This document shows positions 7,831 through 15,594 of a stretch of 18,463 nucleotides of DNA, piece after piece; position 1 is the stretch's first letter; each line of letters begins with the position of its first letter. Origin of the DNA: B73-G16 sp964448445 (GTDB lineage: Bacteria; Desulfobacterota; B13-G15). The stretch is taken from NCBI GenBank assembly GCA_964448445.1, contig CAYVAU010000028.1, positions 1 to 18,463 on the forward strand, in the 5' to 3' direction. A program made the position numbers and the translations under genes. Below the pieces are notes generated by a model. It ran no database searches. It was not told the origin of the DNA and saw only the letters and a program-made list of their open reading frames with translations.

Positions 7831-8724
7831 ATGTCCGAGGTGAAGGAAATATCTGTTTTGTGGATTCAGGGTGGGACGTGCAGTGGCTGTTCGGTTTCGG
7901 TACTCAACGCGGTGGCCCCTTCCATTAAAAACGTTTTGATAGACGAGGTGGTTCCCGGGAAGCACATAAATTTGCGCTTTCAGGCCACCCTGATGGCCGG
8001 GGCGGGGGAGCCCGTCATAGAGGTCCTTGAGGACACAAGGAAGGAAAAACCCGGGGAGTATCTTCTTGTAGTGGAGGGTGAGATCCCGACCGCAGAAGGT
8101 GGAATTTACTGTGCGGTGGGGGAAAGGGGCGGGGAGCCCATTCCTTTCAAGGACTGGGTTGTGCAGTTGGGCAAGGAGGCCATGGCGGTCATCGCCCTTG
8201 GGACCTGTGCTTCCTTCGGGGGCATCCCTGCTGGGAGGCCCAATCCCACAGGGGCCAAGGGGGTAAGGGAGGTGTTTGAGCAGGAAGGGGTCAAGACGCC
8301 CCTTATAAATATCCCCGGTTGTCCTCCCCATCCGGACTGGTTCATAGGGACGGTGGCCAAGATCTTGCTCTTCGGGCTGCCAGGGCCCGAGGATTTGGAT
8401 GAGTGGCTCAGGCCCAAGGACTTTTACGGGATGCTGGTTCACGAGAACTGCCCCCGCAGGGCTTATTTTGACGAGGGCAAGTTCGCCCAGAAGTTTGGCG
8501 AGCCTGGCTGCCTTTACCTTTTGGGCTGCAAGGGCCCCATCACCCATGCCGACTGTCCTCTGAGGAAGTGGAACGGGGGGGTCAACTGGTGTATTGATGC
8601 CGGGATGGGCTGTCAAGGTTGTACCCAGCCCGAGTTTCCGGACTTCGTCGGGCCGTTCTACGAGAAGATCACCGATGTAGATATCCCAAAGATCGGCGAA
8701 TATTGGCGGAAGAGGGAGGGTTAA
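7831..8724 (+). CDS. [NiFe] hydrogenase small subunit, cytosolic, group 1-like
   Basis: This 297-residue protein carries the electron-transfer clusters of a [NiFe] hydrogenase. The proximal [4Fe-4S] ligands are C17, C20, C126 and C164 (GCPPHP). The distal set is H204, C207, C227 and C233. The medial set is C242, C254, C261 and C264; C254 stands where standard group 1 enzymes have the Pro that leaves a [3Fe-4S], so the medial cluster here should be [4Fe-4S]. The sequence (CSGCSVSVLNAVAPSI, GGIPAGRPNPTGAKGV) reads as group 1 rather than as the group 3c MvhG usually found with HdrA/MvhD. No Tat signal is possible: an in-frame TAA lies at 7813-7815, 18 nt before the ATG, and AAGGAGG precedes the start. 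It is therefore cytosolic, and likely donates electrons to the adjacent MvhD-like protein. Confidence 0.9.
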   Translation: MSEVKEISVLWIQGGTCSGCSVSVLNAVAPSIKNVLIDEVVPGKHINLRFQATLMAGAGEPVIEVLEDTRKEKPGEYLLVVEGEIPTAEGGIYCAVGERGGEPIPFKDWVVQLGKEAMAVIALGTCASFGGIPAGRPNPTGAKGVREVFEQEGVKTPLINIPGCPPHPDWFIGTVAKILLFGLPGPEDLDEWLRPKDFYGMLVHENCPRRAYFDEGKFAQKFGEPGCLYLLGCKGPITHADCPLRKWNGGVNWCIDAGMGCQGCTQPEFPDFVGPFYEKITDVDIPKIGEYWRKREG

Positions 8725-8726
8725 GG

Positions 8727-10286
8727 ATGGGAAGGATAGTGATAGATCCGATGACGAGGATCGAGGGCCATTTGAAGGTGGAAGTGGTTGTGGATGGCGG
8801 GCAGGTAAAGGAAGCCCGCTGTTCGGGGATGCTCTTTCGGGGTTTCGAGAAGGTCCTTGAGGGGCGGGATCCAAGGGATGCCCAGATAATAACCCAGAGG
8901 ATATGCGGGGTTTGCAATCACTGCCATGCTACAGCCTCAACCCTCTGCCTTGACAGTGCCTTTGGCATTGCGGACAAGATTCCCCATAATGGCCGCTGGA
9001 TCAGAAACCTCACTTTGGCCTTCCATCAGGTCCAGGATCACATCCTGCATTTTTATCACCTGGCGGCCCTCGATTACGTTGATGTGACGAAGGTCGCCGA
9101 TTATGAGGGAGGAGATCGGGTACTTAATTCCATTAAGGCCTTCCTCAAAAGAGGGGAACTCGGGCCCTTTGTGCCCAGGTATGAGGGCGATTACAGGCTT
9201 ACCCCGGAGTTGAATCGTGAGCTCTGCGCCCATTATGTGAAGGCCCTTGAGGCGAGGCGCAAGGGGCATGAAGCCGTGGCCATCCTGGCCGGTAAGGTCC
9301 CCCATGCCTGCACCATTACCCCAGGGGGGTCCACCGAGGTCGTTACGGTGGACAAGGTGGCATCGCTTCTGTGGAGGGCTAAGGAAGTACGGGAGTTCGT
9401 CGAGGATTATTACGTTCCCGATGTGATAAGGGTTGCGGAGGCTTACAGCGATTATTTTGAGATCGGCAAGGGGTGCGGGCGGTACCTCTCCTATGGGGCC
9501 TTTGACCTTGACGGATCCAACCCCGATTACTCCACGAGGGCCCGCTTCTTCAAGCAGGGCACAACCACCACCGATCTGAAGCATGAACCCCTCGATTTGG
9601 GGGCCATAACGGAATATGTGAAGCATTCGTGGTATGAGGATGGAACCACCGGGCGCCATCCCTTTGAAGGCTCGACCCAGCCCAAGCCCAGAAAGCAGGG
9701 AGCCTATTCCTGGATTAAGGCCCCGAGGTATAAGGGTCAGGTTTACGAGGTGGGGCCCCTGGCCAGGATAGCCGTAAGTTATGCCGCCGGTGAACCAAAG
9801 GTGAAGGAGGTGGTGGATTCGGTCCTTGGGCATTTTAAGGCTTCCCCCGAGGCCCTCTTTTCGGTCCTGGGGAGGCATGCGGCGCGGGCCCTCTGTGCCC
9901 TTCTGATCGCGAGGCAACTGGAGGAGTGGGTCCTTCAGCTTAAGCCGGGTGAGCCGGCCTTCGTCCCCTTTGAGATCCCTGAGGAGGCCGAAGGGGTGGG
10001 GATAGTGGATGCGGCTCGGGGGGCCCTTGGGCACTGGGTTGTCATAAGGGGCAGGAGGATCGCCAACTATCAGTGCGTGGTCCCGACCACATGGAATGCT
10101 TCCCCGATGGACGATATGGGCAACCCCGGTCCGATTGAGCAGGCCTTAATCGGCACCAAGGTCCGCGACGAGGAGAATCCCTTTGAAATTGTGAGGATCG
10201 TGAGGTCCTTTGACCCGTGTCTCGCCTGTGCCGTGCACCTTTTGGATCATAGGGGACGCGAATTGAGAAGGTACATTATCGCTTAA
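8727..10286 (+). CDS. [NiFe] hydrogenase large (catalytic) subunit
   Basis: This 519-residue subunit holds the Ni-Fe site that splits or makes H2. The L1 motif RICGVCNHCH gives C60, C63 and H67; the C-terminal L2 motif DPCLACAVH gives C498, C501 and H504. All four Ni ligands are Cys, so this is not a NiFeSe enzyme even though two neighbours are predicted selenoproteins. The 15 residues after H504 are the C-terminal extension normally removed by a maturation endopeptidase, encoded at 11929-12381. IDPMTRIEGH (6-15) is the usual N-terminal signature. ATG 8727, 2 nt after the small-subunit stop and with GGGAGGG at 8714-8720, is chosen over upstream in-frame starts that would run into the small-subunit gene. 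Sequence style is group 1-like; electron partner and direction are inferred from context. Confidence 0.92.
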   Translation: MGRIVIDPMTRIEGHLKVEVVVDGGQVKEARCSGMLFRGFEKVLEGRDPRDAQIITQRICGVCNHCHATASTLCLDSAFGIADKIPHNGRWIRNLTLAFHQVQDHILHFYHLAALDYVDVTKVADYEGGDRVLNSIKAFLKRGELGPFVPRYEGDYRLTPELNRELCAHYVKALEARRKGHEAVAILAGKVPHACTITPGGSTEVVTVDKVASLLWRAKEVREFVEDYYVPDVIRVAEAYSDYFEIGKGCGRYLSYGAFDLDGSNPDYSTRARFFKQGTTTTDLKHEPLDLGAITEYVKHSWYEDGTTGRHPFEGSTQPKPRKQGAYSWIKAPRYKGQVYEVGPLARIAVSYAAGEPKVKEVVDSVLGHFKASPEALFSVLGRHAARALCALLIARQLEEWVLQLKPGEPAFVPFEIPEEAEGVGIVDAARGALGHWVVIRGRRIANYQCVVPTTWNASPMDDMGNPGPIEQALIGTKVRDEENPFEIVRIVRSFDPCLACAVHLLDHRGRELRRYIIA

Positions 10287-10300
10287 AGGGGAGGAAAGAG

Positions 10301-10972
10301 ATGGTCAGGTCAGAGCAAAAACCCTTGGAAGAAATCCTGGGTTACCTTGAGGGTTCAAAAAGGGTGTTCCTTCTGGGTTGTGACGGCTGTGCGCAGGCCA
10401 GTGGTACGGGGGGATGGCCTCAGCTTAAGGAAATGAAGGAGAAGCTTGAGCAGAACGGCAAGGAAGTGACGGGGATGATGGTGGTGGATTTTCTCTGTCA
10501 GAAGGCCCTGGTGGCATCGCACCTTAAGCCGGTTGAGGAGCAGGTGATGACCTCCGATGCCGTGCTGGTGATGTCCTGTGGGATAGGGGTGCAGGCCTCG
10601 GCGGCGATGATCAAAAAGCCCGTCATCCCCGGGTGCAACACCGTCCCCTTGGGGGGCACCCGCGGGGAATGGCGCGGAAGTGAGCGGTGTCTGGAGTGTG
10701 GGGACTGTGTCCTTTACTGGACGGGAGGGATCTGTCCCTTGACGGCCTGCTCCAAGGGATTGCTCAATGGTGCTTGCGGTGGGGCATCCAATGGGAAGTG
10801 TGAGGTGGACAGGAACAAGGATTGCGGTTGGGAGAGGATTTATCAAAGGCTGAAGGAGATAGGGCAACTGGAGAGGCTCAGGAGATTCATACCGCCTAAG
10901 GCTTACAACAAGATGAGGCCTAAAGGAGAGATCCTGGTCTCCTCCCTTTGGGCCCTTGAGCAAAAGGATTGA
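10301..10972 (+). CDS. metV: MetV, zinc/iron-sulfur partner of methylene-THF reductase
   Basis: This 223-residue protein matches the MetV family (methylene-THF reductase C-terminal catalytic-like domain), which forms the MetVF heterodimer of acetogens and other Wood-Ljungdahl bacteria. The diagnostic C-terminal stretch CLECGDC...TGGICP...C...LLNGACGG...GKCEVD...DCGW contains C130, C133, C136, C145, C150, C159, C167 and C175. C27, C30, C66, C93 and C112 lie in the N-terminal half. MetV carries metal centres and delivers electrons to MetF, letting the reductase take electrons from sources other than NAD(P)H. The ATG has GGGGAGG at 10288-10294. In Moorella, metVF sits with hdrABC and mvhD; here it follows HdrA-like, MvhD-like and hydrogenase genes, which suggests physical coupling. 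Confidence 0.88.
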   Translation: MVRSEQKPLEEILGYLEGSKRVFLLGCDGCAQASGTGGWPQLKEMKEKLEQNGKEVTGMMVVDFLCQKALVASHLKPVEEQVMTSDAVLVMSCGIGVQASAAMIKKPVIPGCNTVPLGGTRGEWRGSERCLECGDCVLYWTGGICPLTACSKGLLNGACGGASNGKCEVDRNKDCGWERIYQRLKEIGQLERLRRFIPPKAYNKMRPKGEILVSSLWALEQKD

Positions 10973-10983
10973 GGAGGGGAGCA

Positions 10984-11862
10984 ATGGGATTGAGGGAGGC
11001 CTTTGCGAGCGGAAAGTTCGTGGTGACGGCCGAGGTCGGACCGTTGAAGGGTACTGACACTACGGAGATAAAGGAAGTTGCTCACCTCCTGAAGGGAAAG
11101 GTCGACGGCACCAATGTGACGGATCAGCAGAGTGCCGTCATGCGCTTGGGGTCGATGGTTACTTGCTATTTGCTCAAGCAGGAGGGACTCGATCCGATCC
11201 TGCAGGTGACCTGTAGGGACAGAAACCGCCTGGCGATTCAGTCGGACCTTTTGAGTGCCCATGTCTTGGGGATAAGGAACGTTTTGGCGATAACCGGTGA
11301 CTTTCCGAGTTTGGGGGACCATCCCGATGCCAAAGCTGTCTACGATCTGGACTCGGTGCAACTGGTCTGGACCATCAACCGCATGAATCAGGGATACGAT
11401 ATCGCCGGGAATGAACTGCAGGGGAAGACGGACTTCTTCATCGGGGCAGTGGTGACGCCCATCACCGATACCGAGGCCGCCATGGAGCTTCAGCTTATCA
11501 AGATGGAGAAAAAGATCGAGGCGGGGGCCCGTTTCTTTCAAACGCAGGCGGTATACGATGTGGACGCCTTTGCGAGGTTCATGAAGCGAGCCGAGAAGTT
11601 TGGGGTTCCGGTGCTGGCGGGCATCATCCCCCTCAAATCGGCCGGTATGGCCCGCTATATGAACAAAAATGTGGCGGGGGTATTTGTGCCGGACCATCTG
11701 ATAGAGGAAATGCAAAAGGCGGAAAAGCCCGCTCAAAAAGGGCTCGAGATAGCGGCGAGGCTCATCCGCGATGTGAAGGACCTGTGCCAAGGGGTTCACA
11801 TCATGGCCATAGGCTGGGAGAGGAAGGTTCCTGAGATCCTGGAGCTTGCGGGCCTGGCCTAA
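10984..11862 (+). CDS. metF: methylene-tetrahydrofolate reductase MetF
   Basis: This 292-residue TIM-barrel flavoprotein interconverts 5,10-methylene-THF and 5-methyl-THF in the methyl branch of the Wood-Ljungdahl pathway. Family features are the N-terminal TAEVGP with catalytic Glu17, GTNVTD (42-47), TCRDRN (76-81), and TGDFPS near 104-109 for flavin/folate binding. Length is normal. The ATG at 10984 follows GGAGGGG (10973-10979), 11 nt after the metV stop; the overlapping TTG at 10969 is rejected because it precedes the RBS. A strong terminator follows at 11891-11921, making this the last gene of the first operon. Electrons presumably arrive via MetV, not NADH, although NADH use cannot be excluded from sequence. 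Confidence 0.92.
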   Translation: MGLREAFASGKFVVTAEVGPLKGTDTTEIKEVAHLLKGKVDGTNVTDQQSAVMRLGSMVTCYLLKQEGLDPILQVTCRDRNRLAIQSDLLSAHVLGIRNVLAITGDFPSLGDHPDAKAVYDLDSVQLVWTINRMNQGYDIAGNELQGKTDFFIGAVVTPITDTEAAMELQLIKMEKKIEAGARFFQTQAVYDVDAFARFMKRAEKFGVPVLAGIIPLKSAGMARYMNKNVAGVFVPDHLIEEMQKAEKPAQKGLEIAARLIRDVKDLCQGVHIMAIGWERKVPEILELAGLA

Positions 11863-11874
11863 GGATCCTATGAT
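11846..11874 (+). promoter_or_regulatory. possible promoter of the maturation operon inside the metF 3' end
   Basis: TTGCGG (11846-11851, 3 of 6 to consensus) is followed after 17 nt by TATGAT (11869-11874, 5 of 6 to TATAAT). The predicted start, near 11881, lies upstream of the terminator hairpin, so the hairpin would be in the leader of this transcript. It is the best candidate found for the hyp operon, but the -35 is weak. Confidence 0.3.
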
Positions 11875-11890
11875 GCCTTTGCCTCTCATG

Positions 11891-11921
11891 CCCTTGGGGA
11901 GCCATCTCCCCAAGGGTTTTT
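11891..11921 (+). terminator. intrinsic terminator after metF
   Basis: CCCTTGGGGA (11891-11900) pairs perfectly over 10 bp with TCCCCAAGGG (11907-11916) around a 6-nt loop, followed by five T (11917-11921). This is a textbook Rho-independent terminator ending the bam-like/hydrogenase/metVF unit. The next gene starts only 7 nt later, so the same hairpin may also act on maturation-operon expression. Confidence 0.88.
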
Positions 11922-11928
11922 GCTAAAA

Positions 11929-12381
11929 ATGGGAAGGAAGGTCATCCTAGGTATAGGAAACCTCCTGCTCAAGGATGAGGGTGTGGGGGTTCATGCGGTG
12001 AGGCTCCTTGAGGAAAAGGGGGTACCTGAGGGGGTGGAGGTGGTCGATGGGGGAACTTTGGGCTTCGATCTGCTCGGGATCTTCGAAGGGACCGATAAAG
12101 TGGTGGTGATCGATGCCCTCAGGGGAGGGGGCGAACCGGGAACCATTTACAAGGTCAGACCCGAAGATCTCAAGGAAGACAAAAGGCAGCCCCTCAGTCT
12201 CCACCAAATCGGCTTCCTGGAGGTAATGGAGATGGCGAGGCTCTTGGGTTTCGAAACGGAGGTGGTTATCATCGGAGTGGAGCCCAAGGAGATCGACTGG
12301 GGATTGGAATTGAGTTCGGAGGTGAAGGGGAAACTGCAAAAGGTCATATCCTTGGCCTTGAAGGAGATAGGGGGTGCATGA
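11929..12381 (+). CDS. hydrogenase maturation endopeptidase (HyaD/HybD family)
   Basis: This 150-residue protease removes the C-terminal extension of the hydrogenase large subunit after nickel insertion. The family's three metal-sensing residues are present: E17 in KDEGVG, D62 in VIDALRGG and H92 in SLHQIG, close to HybD E16, D62 and H93. The GIGN start and about 150-residue length are typical. Its likely substrate is the subunit at 8727-10286, with cleavage after H504. The ATG at 11929 is preferred by homology, but no clear Shine-Dalgarno precedes it: the upstream bases are the terminator T-tract and an A-run. The in-frame TTG at 11920 would add three residues and lies within the terminator. 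Confidence 0.88.
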   Translation: MGRKVILGIGNLLLKDEGVGVHAVRLLEEKGVPEGVEVVDGGTLGFDLLGIFEGTDKVVVIDALRGGGEPGTIYKVRPEDLKEDKRQPLSLHQIGFLEVMEMARLLGFETEVVIIGVEPKEIDWGLELSSEVKGKLQKVISLALKEIGGA

Positions 12382-12724
12382 GACTGCGATAGCCCAAAAT
12401 CTGCTGGAGATCGTGAAGGAACAAGCCCTCCTTTACGGGGCGAAAAGGGTGACCAGGATCAGGATAAAGGTCGGGGCTTTAAGCGGTGTGGTTCCCGAGG
12501 CCCTCCGGTTTGCCTTTCAGGTCCTGAGCCGCGGTGGAGTGGCCGAGGGGGCGAGGCTCGAGATAGAAGAGGTACCGTCGAGGATAAGGTGTGAGGACTG
12601 TGGGGTTTTCGAGGGAACGCCCTTTTTGGTCTGTCCCAATTGCGGGAAATTGGCCGAGCTCCTTTCGGGAAGGGAGCTCGAGATCGAATCGATGGAGATA
12701 GAAGATGGAGGTGAAGGTAGTTAA
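12374..12724 (+). CDS. hypA: hydrogenase nickel-insertion protein HypA
   Basis: This 116-residue HypA delivers Ni to the hydrogenase large subunit together with HypB. The start is a GTG at 12374 overlapping the endopeptidase stop by 8 nt. It is fixed by function: it gives MHE, and His2 is the conserved nickel ligand of HypA. The zinc site is C73-x2-C76 and C87-x2-C90. Length and layout are standard. Overlap with both neighbours implies translational coupling. Confidence 0.94.
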   Translation: MHETAIAQNLLEIVKEQALLYGAKRVTRIRIKVGALSGVVPEALRFAFQVLSRGGVAEGARLEIEEVPSRIRCEDCGVFEGTPFLVCPNCGKLAELLSGRELEIESMEIEDGGEGS

Positions 12725-13361
12725 AGACATTTTGGAGGCAAACGAGGTAATCGCGGAGGAGAACCGAAGGCTTTTTGAACGGGAAGGGCTCTATGTGCTT
12801 AACCTGATGGGAGCCCCCGGTGCCGGAAAAACCTCGCTTCTTGAAAGGACGATAGAGCTGCTTAAGGACCGCTGGAAGGTGGGGGTCCTGGAGGGAGACA
12901 TCGCCACTACTAGGGACTCGGAGAGGATCGCCAGCTACGGGGTGCCGGTAGTTCAGATCAACACCGGTGGGGCCTGCCATCTGGACGGAAACATGGTGAG
13001 GGGAGGGCTTGGGGCACTGGAGCTTAAGGGGCTTGAGGTGCTCTTCGTGGAAAATGTTGGCAACCTGGTGTGCCCAGCCGAGTTCAACATAGGGGAAGAT
13101 GACAAAGCCATGATCCTCTCTGTGACAGAAGGGGATGATAAACCCCTGAAGTATCCCCTGATGTTCCAGGTGTCCTCCCTCCTGCTCCTCAACAAGATCG
13201 ACCTCCTCCCTTATGTGGACTTCGATGTGGAGCGGTTCAAGGAATACGCCAGGAGGGTGAATCCGCAAATAGAGATCATCGAGATCTCGTGCAAGACCGG
13301 TCAAGGGCTCTCGGATTGGGTAAGGTGGCTTGAGTTAAGGATTGCCCAGAAGGTCAAATGA
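12705..13361 (+). CDS. hypB: hydrogenase nickel-incorporation GTPase HypB
   Basis: This 218-residue GTPase drives Ni loading of the hydrogenase. The Walker A GAPGAGKT is at 36-43, the metal-site motif GGACH at 88-92 (C91, H92), C123 is the second conserved metal Cys, and NKID is at 163-166. The N-terminal CxxCGC high-affinity Ni site and the His-rich stretch of some HypB proteins are absent, so it is a minimal form. The ATG at 12705 overlaps the hypA end by 20 nt. Confidence 0.94.
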   Translation: MEVKVVKDILEANEVIAEENRRLFEREGLYVLNLMGAPGAGKTSLLERTIELLKDRWKVGVLEGDIATTRDSERIASYGVPVVQINTGGACHLDGNMVRGGLGALELKGLEVLFVENVGNLVCPAEFNIGEDDKAMILSVTEGDDKPLKYPLMFQVSSLLLLNKIDLLPYVDFDVERFKEYARRVNPQIEIIEISCKTGQGLSDWVRWLELRIAQKVK

Positions 13362-15592
13362 AGTGCGTTAGACTCACAATAAAGGGCATCGTCCAAGGGG
13401 TGGGTTTCCGCCCTTTCGTGTACAACCTGGCACAGCGCCTGGGGCTTAGGGGATGGGTCCTCAACGACGAGCACGGGGTGAAAGTAGAAATCGAAGGGGA
13501 AGAAGGGGTCATCGAGAGGTTCCTTAGGGCCCTTAAGAACGAGGCACCTCCGCTTGCCCGGATCGAGGAGCTCTGGGTGGAGGATCGTCCGCTACAGGGA
13601 TACCCGGGTTTTGAAATAAGGAGGAGCGAAAGGACGAAAGACCGCCTCGTATTGATCTCCCCCGATATAGCCACCTGCGATGACTGCCTGCGGGAGCTCT
13701 TCGATCCCCGGGATCGCCGTTATCGTTACCCCTTCATAAACTGCACCAACTGTGGGCCCCGTTTCACCATCATTCGCGATGTACCTTACGATCGCGAAAA
13801 CACCACCATGGCCTCCTTCAGGATGTGCCCCGAATGCCTGAGGGAATACCACGACCCCACCAATAGGCGCTTTCATGCTCAGCCCAATGCCTGTCCGACA
13901 TGTGGTCCTCAGGTCGAACTTCTGCGGTCCGATGGCACCCGATTGGAGATTCGGGATCCCATCCTTGAGGCCATTGAGCTTTTGAAGCAGGGGAAGATCC
14001 TCGCCATCAAGGGACTTGGAGGGTTCCACCTCGCCTGCGATCCCTTCAGGGAAGAGGTGGTGTCGGCCCTTCGCAGCCGCAAGTACAGGGAAGACAAGCC
14101 CTTCGCCCTGATGTGCAAGGACCTCGATACCGTCGCCGAGCTCTGTTTCCTGCCGGATGGAGCCAAGGAACTCTTATTGAGCAGGGAGAGGCCCATCGTG
14201 ATCTTAGAGAGAAAACCCCAGGTCAAGGTGGCCCCTTCGGTAGCTCCAGGCCACAGGACGTTGGGGGTCATGCTCCCTTATACCCCCCTTCATCACCTCC
14301 TCTTCTCGGACGGCCTCAAGTGCCTGGTGATGACCAGTGGCAACGTAAGCGATGAACCGATAGCTTATAGAGACCAGGAAGCCCTGGAGCGGTTAAGGGG
14401 CATTGCGGACTACTTCCTCACTCACAACCGTCCGATTCACATGCGCTGTGACGACTCGGTGATGAAGGTATTCAGAGGAGGGCCCCTTTTCTTCAGGCGT
14501 TCCAGGGGTTATGTCCCCGTTCCCATCAGGTTGAAAGGGACGAGGAGGTCGGTTCTGGCCTGCGGGGCCGAGTTGAAGAATACCTTTTGCCTGACCAAGG
14601 GGGAGTATGCCTTCATAAGCCATCACATCGGCGATTTGGAGAACTTCGAGACCTTCAGGTCCTTCGAGGAGGGTATCGAGCACTTCAAGAGGCTTTTTGA
14701 GGTGGAGCCGGAGGTGGTGGTCCACGATCTGCACCCGGATTACCTGTCCACCCGATATGCCTTAGAGCAGGACCTCCCCAGAATCGCCATTCAGCACCAC
14801 TTCGCCCATGCCTTAAGCTGTATGGCCGAATACGGCCTTGAGGGACCGGTGCTGGCGGTGGTGATGGACGGGACGGGCTTCGGGGAGGACGGGGCCGTGT
14901 GGGGCTGCGAGTTCCTGGAGGTGGATCTTCGGGGTTACAGGCGGCTCGGGCACCTGCGTTATATCGAGATGCCCGGTGGCGAAAGGGCCATAAGGGAGCC
15001 CTGGCGGATGGCGGCCGTTTATCTGGAAAGGGCCACCGAAGGTCAGGGGATTCCGGACAGGTTCCGCGAAAGGGGCTGGGAGGTCCTGAAGGAAGCGGTA
15101 AAAAGGGGCCTGAACAGTCCCCCTTGCTCGAGCATGGGCAGGCTCTTTGATGCGGTGTCGAGCCTTCTGGGGATCCGGGATCTGGTCAATTACGAGGGCC
15201 AAGCTGCCATCGAACTTGAGCAGATCGCCGATCCGAGGGCACAGGGATCCTACCCCTTCGGGATAAGCGACTACATCGTCGATCCCGATCCGGTGATACG
15301 GGCCATAGAGGGGGAGCTGCGGAAGGGAGTGTCTCGTGCCGTTGCGGCCATGAGGTTTCACAGGACTGTAGCTCAGATGATTCTCCAGATTGCGGAAAGG
15401 GCAAGGGATGAGAGGGGCCTTTCGGAGGTGGTGTTGAGTGGCGGATGTTTCCAGAATCTTTTGCTGCTCGAACTCTCGACGGAACTCCTGGAGGAGAGGG
15501 GGTTTCAGGTCTTTGTGCATCGCAAGGTCCCTCCCAACGATGGGGGGATATCCCTCGGGCAAGCTTACTACGCCTCAAGGGTGGAGGTCTGA
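13358..15592 (+). CDS. hypF: carbamoyltransferase HypF
   Basis: This 744-residue protein makes the thiocarboxamide on HypE from carbamoyl phosphate, the source of the cyanide ligands of the Ni-Fe site. Domains in order: acylphosphatase (about 1-90, GVGFRPF at 14-20), two zinc fingers (C107/C110/C129/C132 and C157/C160/C179/C182), a YrdC-like domain (about 200-380), and a Kae1-like domain (about 385-744) with HHFAHA, VMDGTGFG, LSGGCFQN and a terminal NDGGISLGQ. Length is normal and no frameshift is seen. The start overlaps the hypB stop in an ATGA junction. Confidence 0.95.
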   Translation: MKCVRLTIKGIVQGVGFRPFVYNLAQRLGLRGWVLNDEHGVKVEIEGEEGVIERFLRALKNEAPPLARIEELWVEDRPLQGYPGFEIRRSERTKDRLVLISPDIATCDDCLRELFDPRDRRYRYPFINCTNCGPRFTIIRDVPYDRENTTMASFRMCPECLREYHDPTNRRFHAQPNACPTCGPQVELLRSDGTRLEIRDPILEAIELLKQGKILAIKGLGGFHLACDPFREEVVSALRSRKYREDKPFALMCKDLDTVAELCFLPDGAKELLLSRERPIVILERKPQVKVAPSVAPGHRTLGVMLPYTPLHHLLFSDGLKCLVMTSGNVSDEPIAYRDQEALERLRGIADYFLTHNRPIHMRCDDSVMKVFRGGPLFFRRSRGYVPVPIRLKGTRRSVLACGAELKNTFCLTKGEYAFISHHIGDLENFETFRSFEEGIEHFKRLFEVEPEVVVHDLHPDYLSTRYALEQDLPRIAIQHHFAHALSCMAEYGLEGPVLAVVMDGTGFGEDGAVWGCEFLEVDLRGYRRLGHLRYIEMPGGERAIREPWRMAAVYLERATEGQGIPDRFRERGWEVLKEAVKRGLNSPPCSSMGRLFDAVSSLLGIRDLVNYEGQAAIELEQIADPRAQGSYPFGISDYIVDPDPVIRAIEGELRKGVSRAVAAMRFHRTVAQMILQIAERARDERGLSEVVLSGGCFQNLLLLELSTELLEERGFQVFVHRKVPPNDGGISLGQAYYASRVEV

Positions 15593-15594
15593 GG

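Noticed and set aside
8619..8726. N-terminal extension of the hydrogenase large subunit
   Set aside because: The upstream part overlaps the end of the small-subunit gene in another frame; the family N-terminus IDPMTRIEGH begins right after the ATG at 8727.
7795..8874. Long minus-strand ORF (359 codons), and similar ones at 8937-10034, 3786-4718 and 14813-15562
   Set aside because: They mirror well-identified plus-strand genes, show no recognisable domains, are Pro/Gly/Leu-rich as expected from the complement of purine-rich codons, and lack convincing start signals.
7831..10286. Assignment as group 3c F420-non-reducing hydrogenase MvhGA
   Set aside because: The context suggests it, but the motifs (CSGCSVSVLNAVAPSI, GRPNPTGAKGV, full-length distal/medial cluster domain, DPCLACAVH) read as group 1-like.
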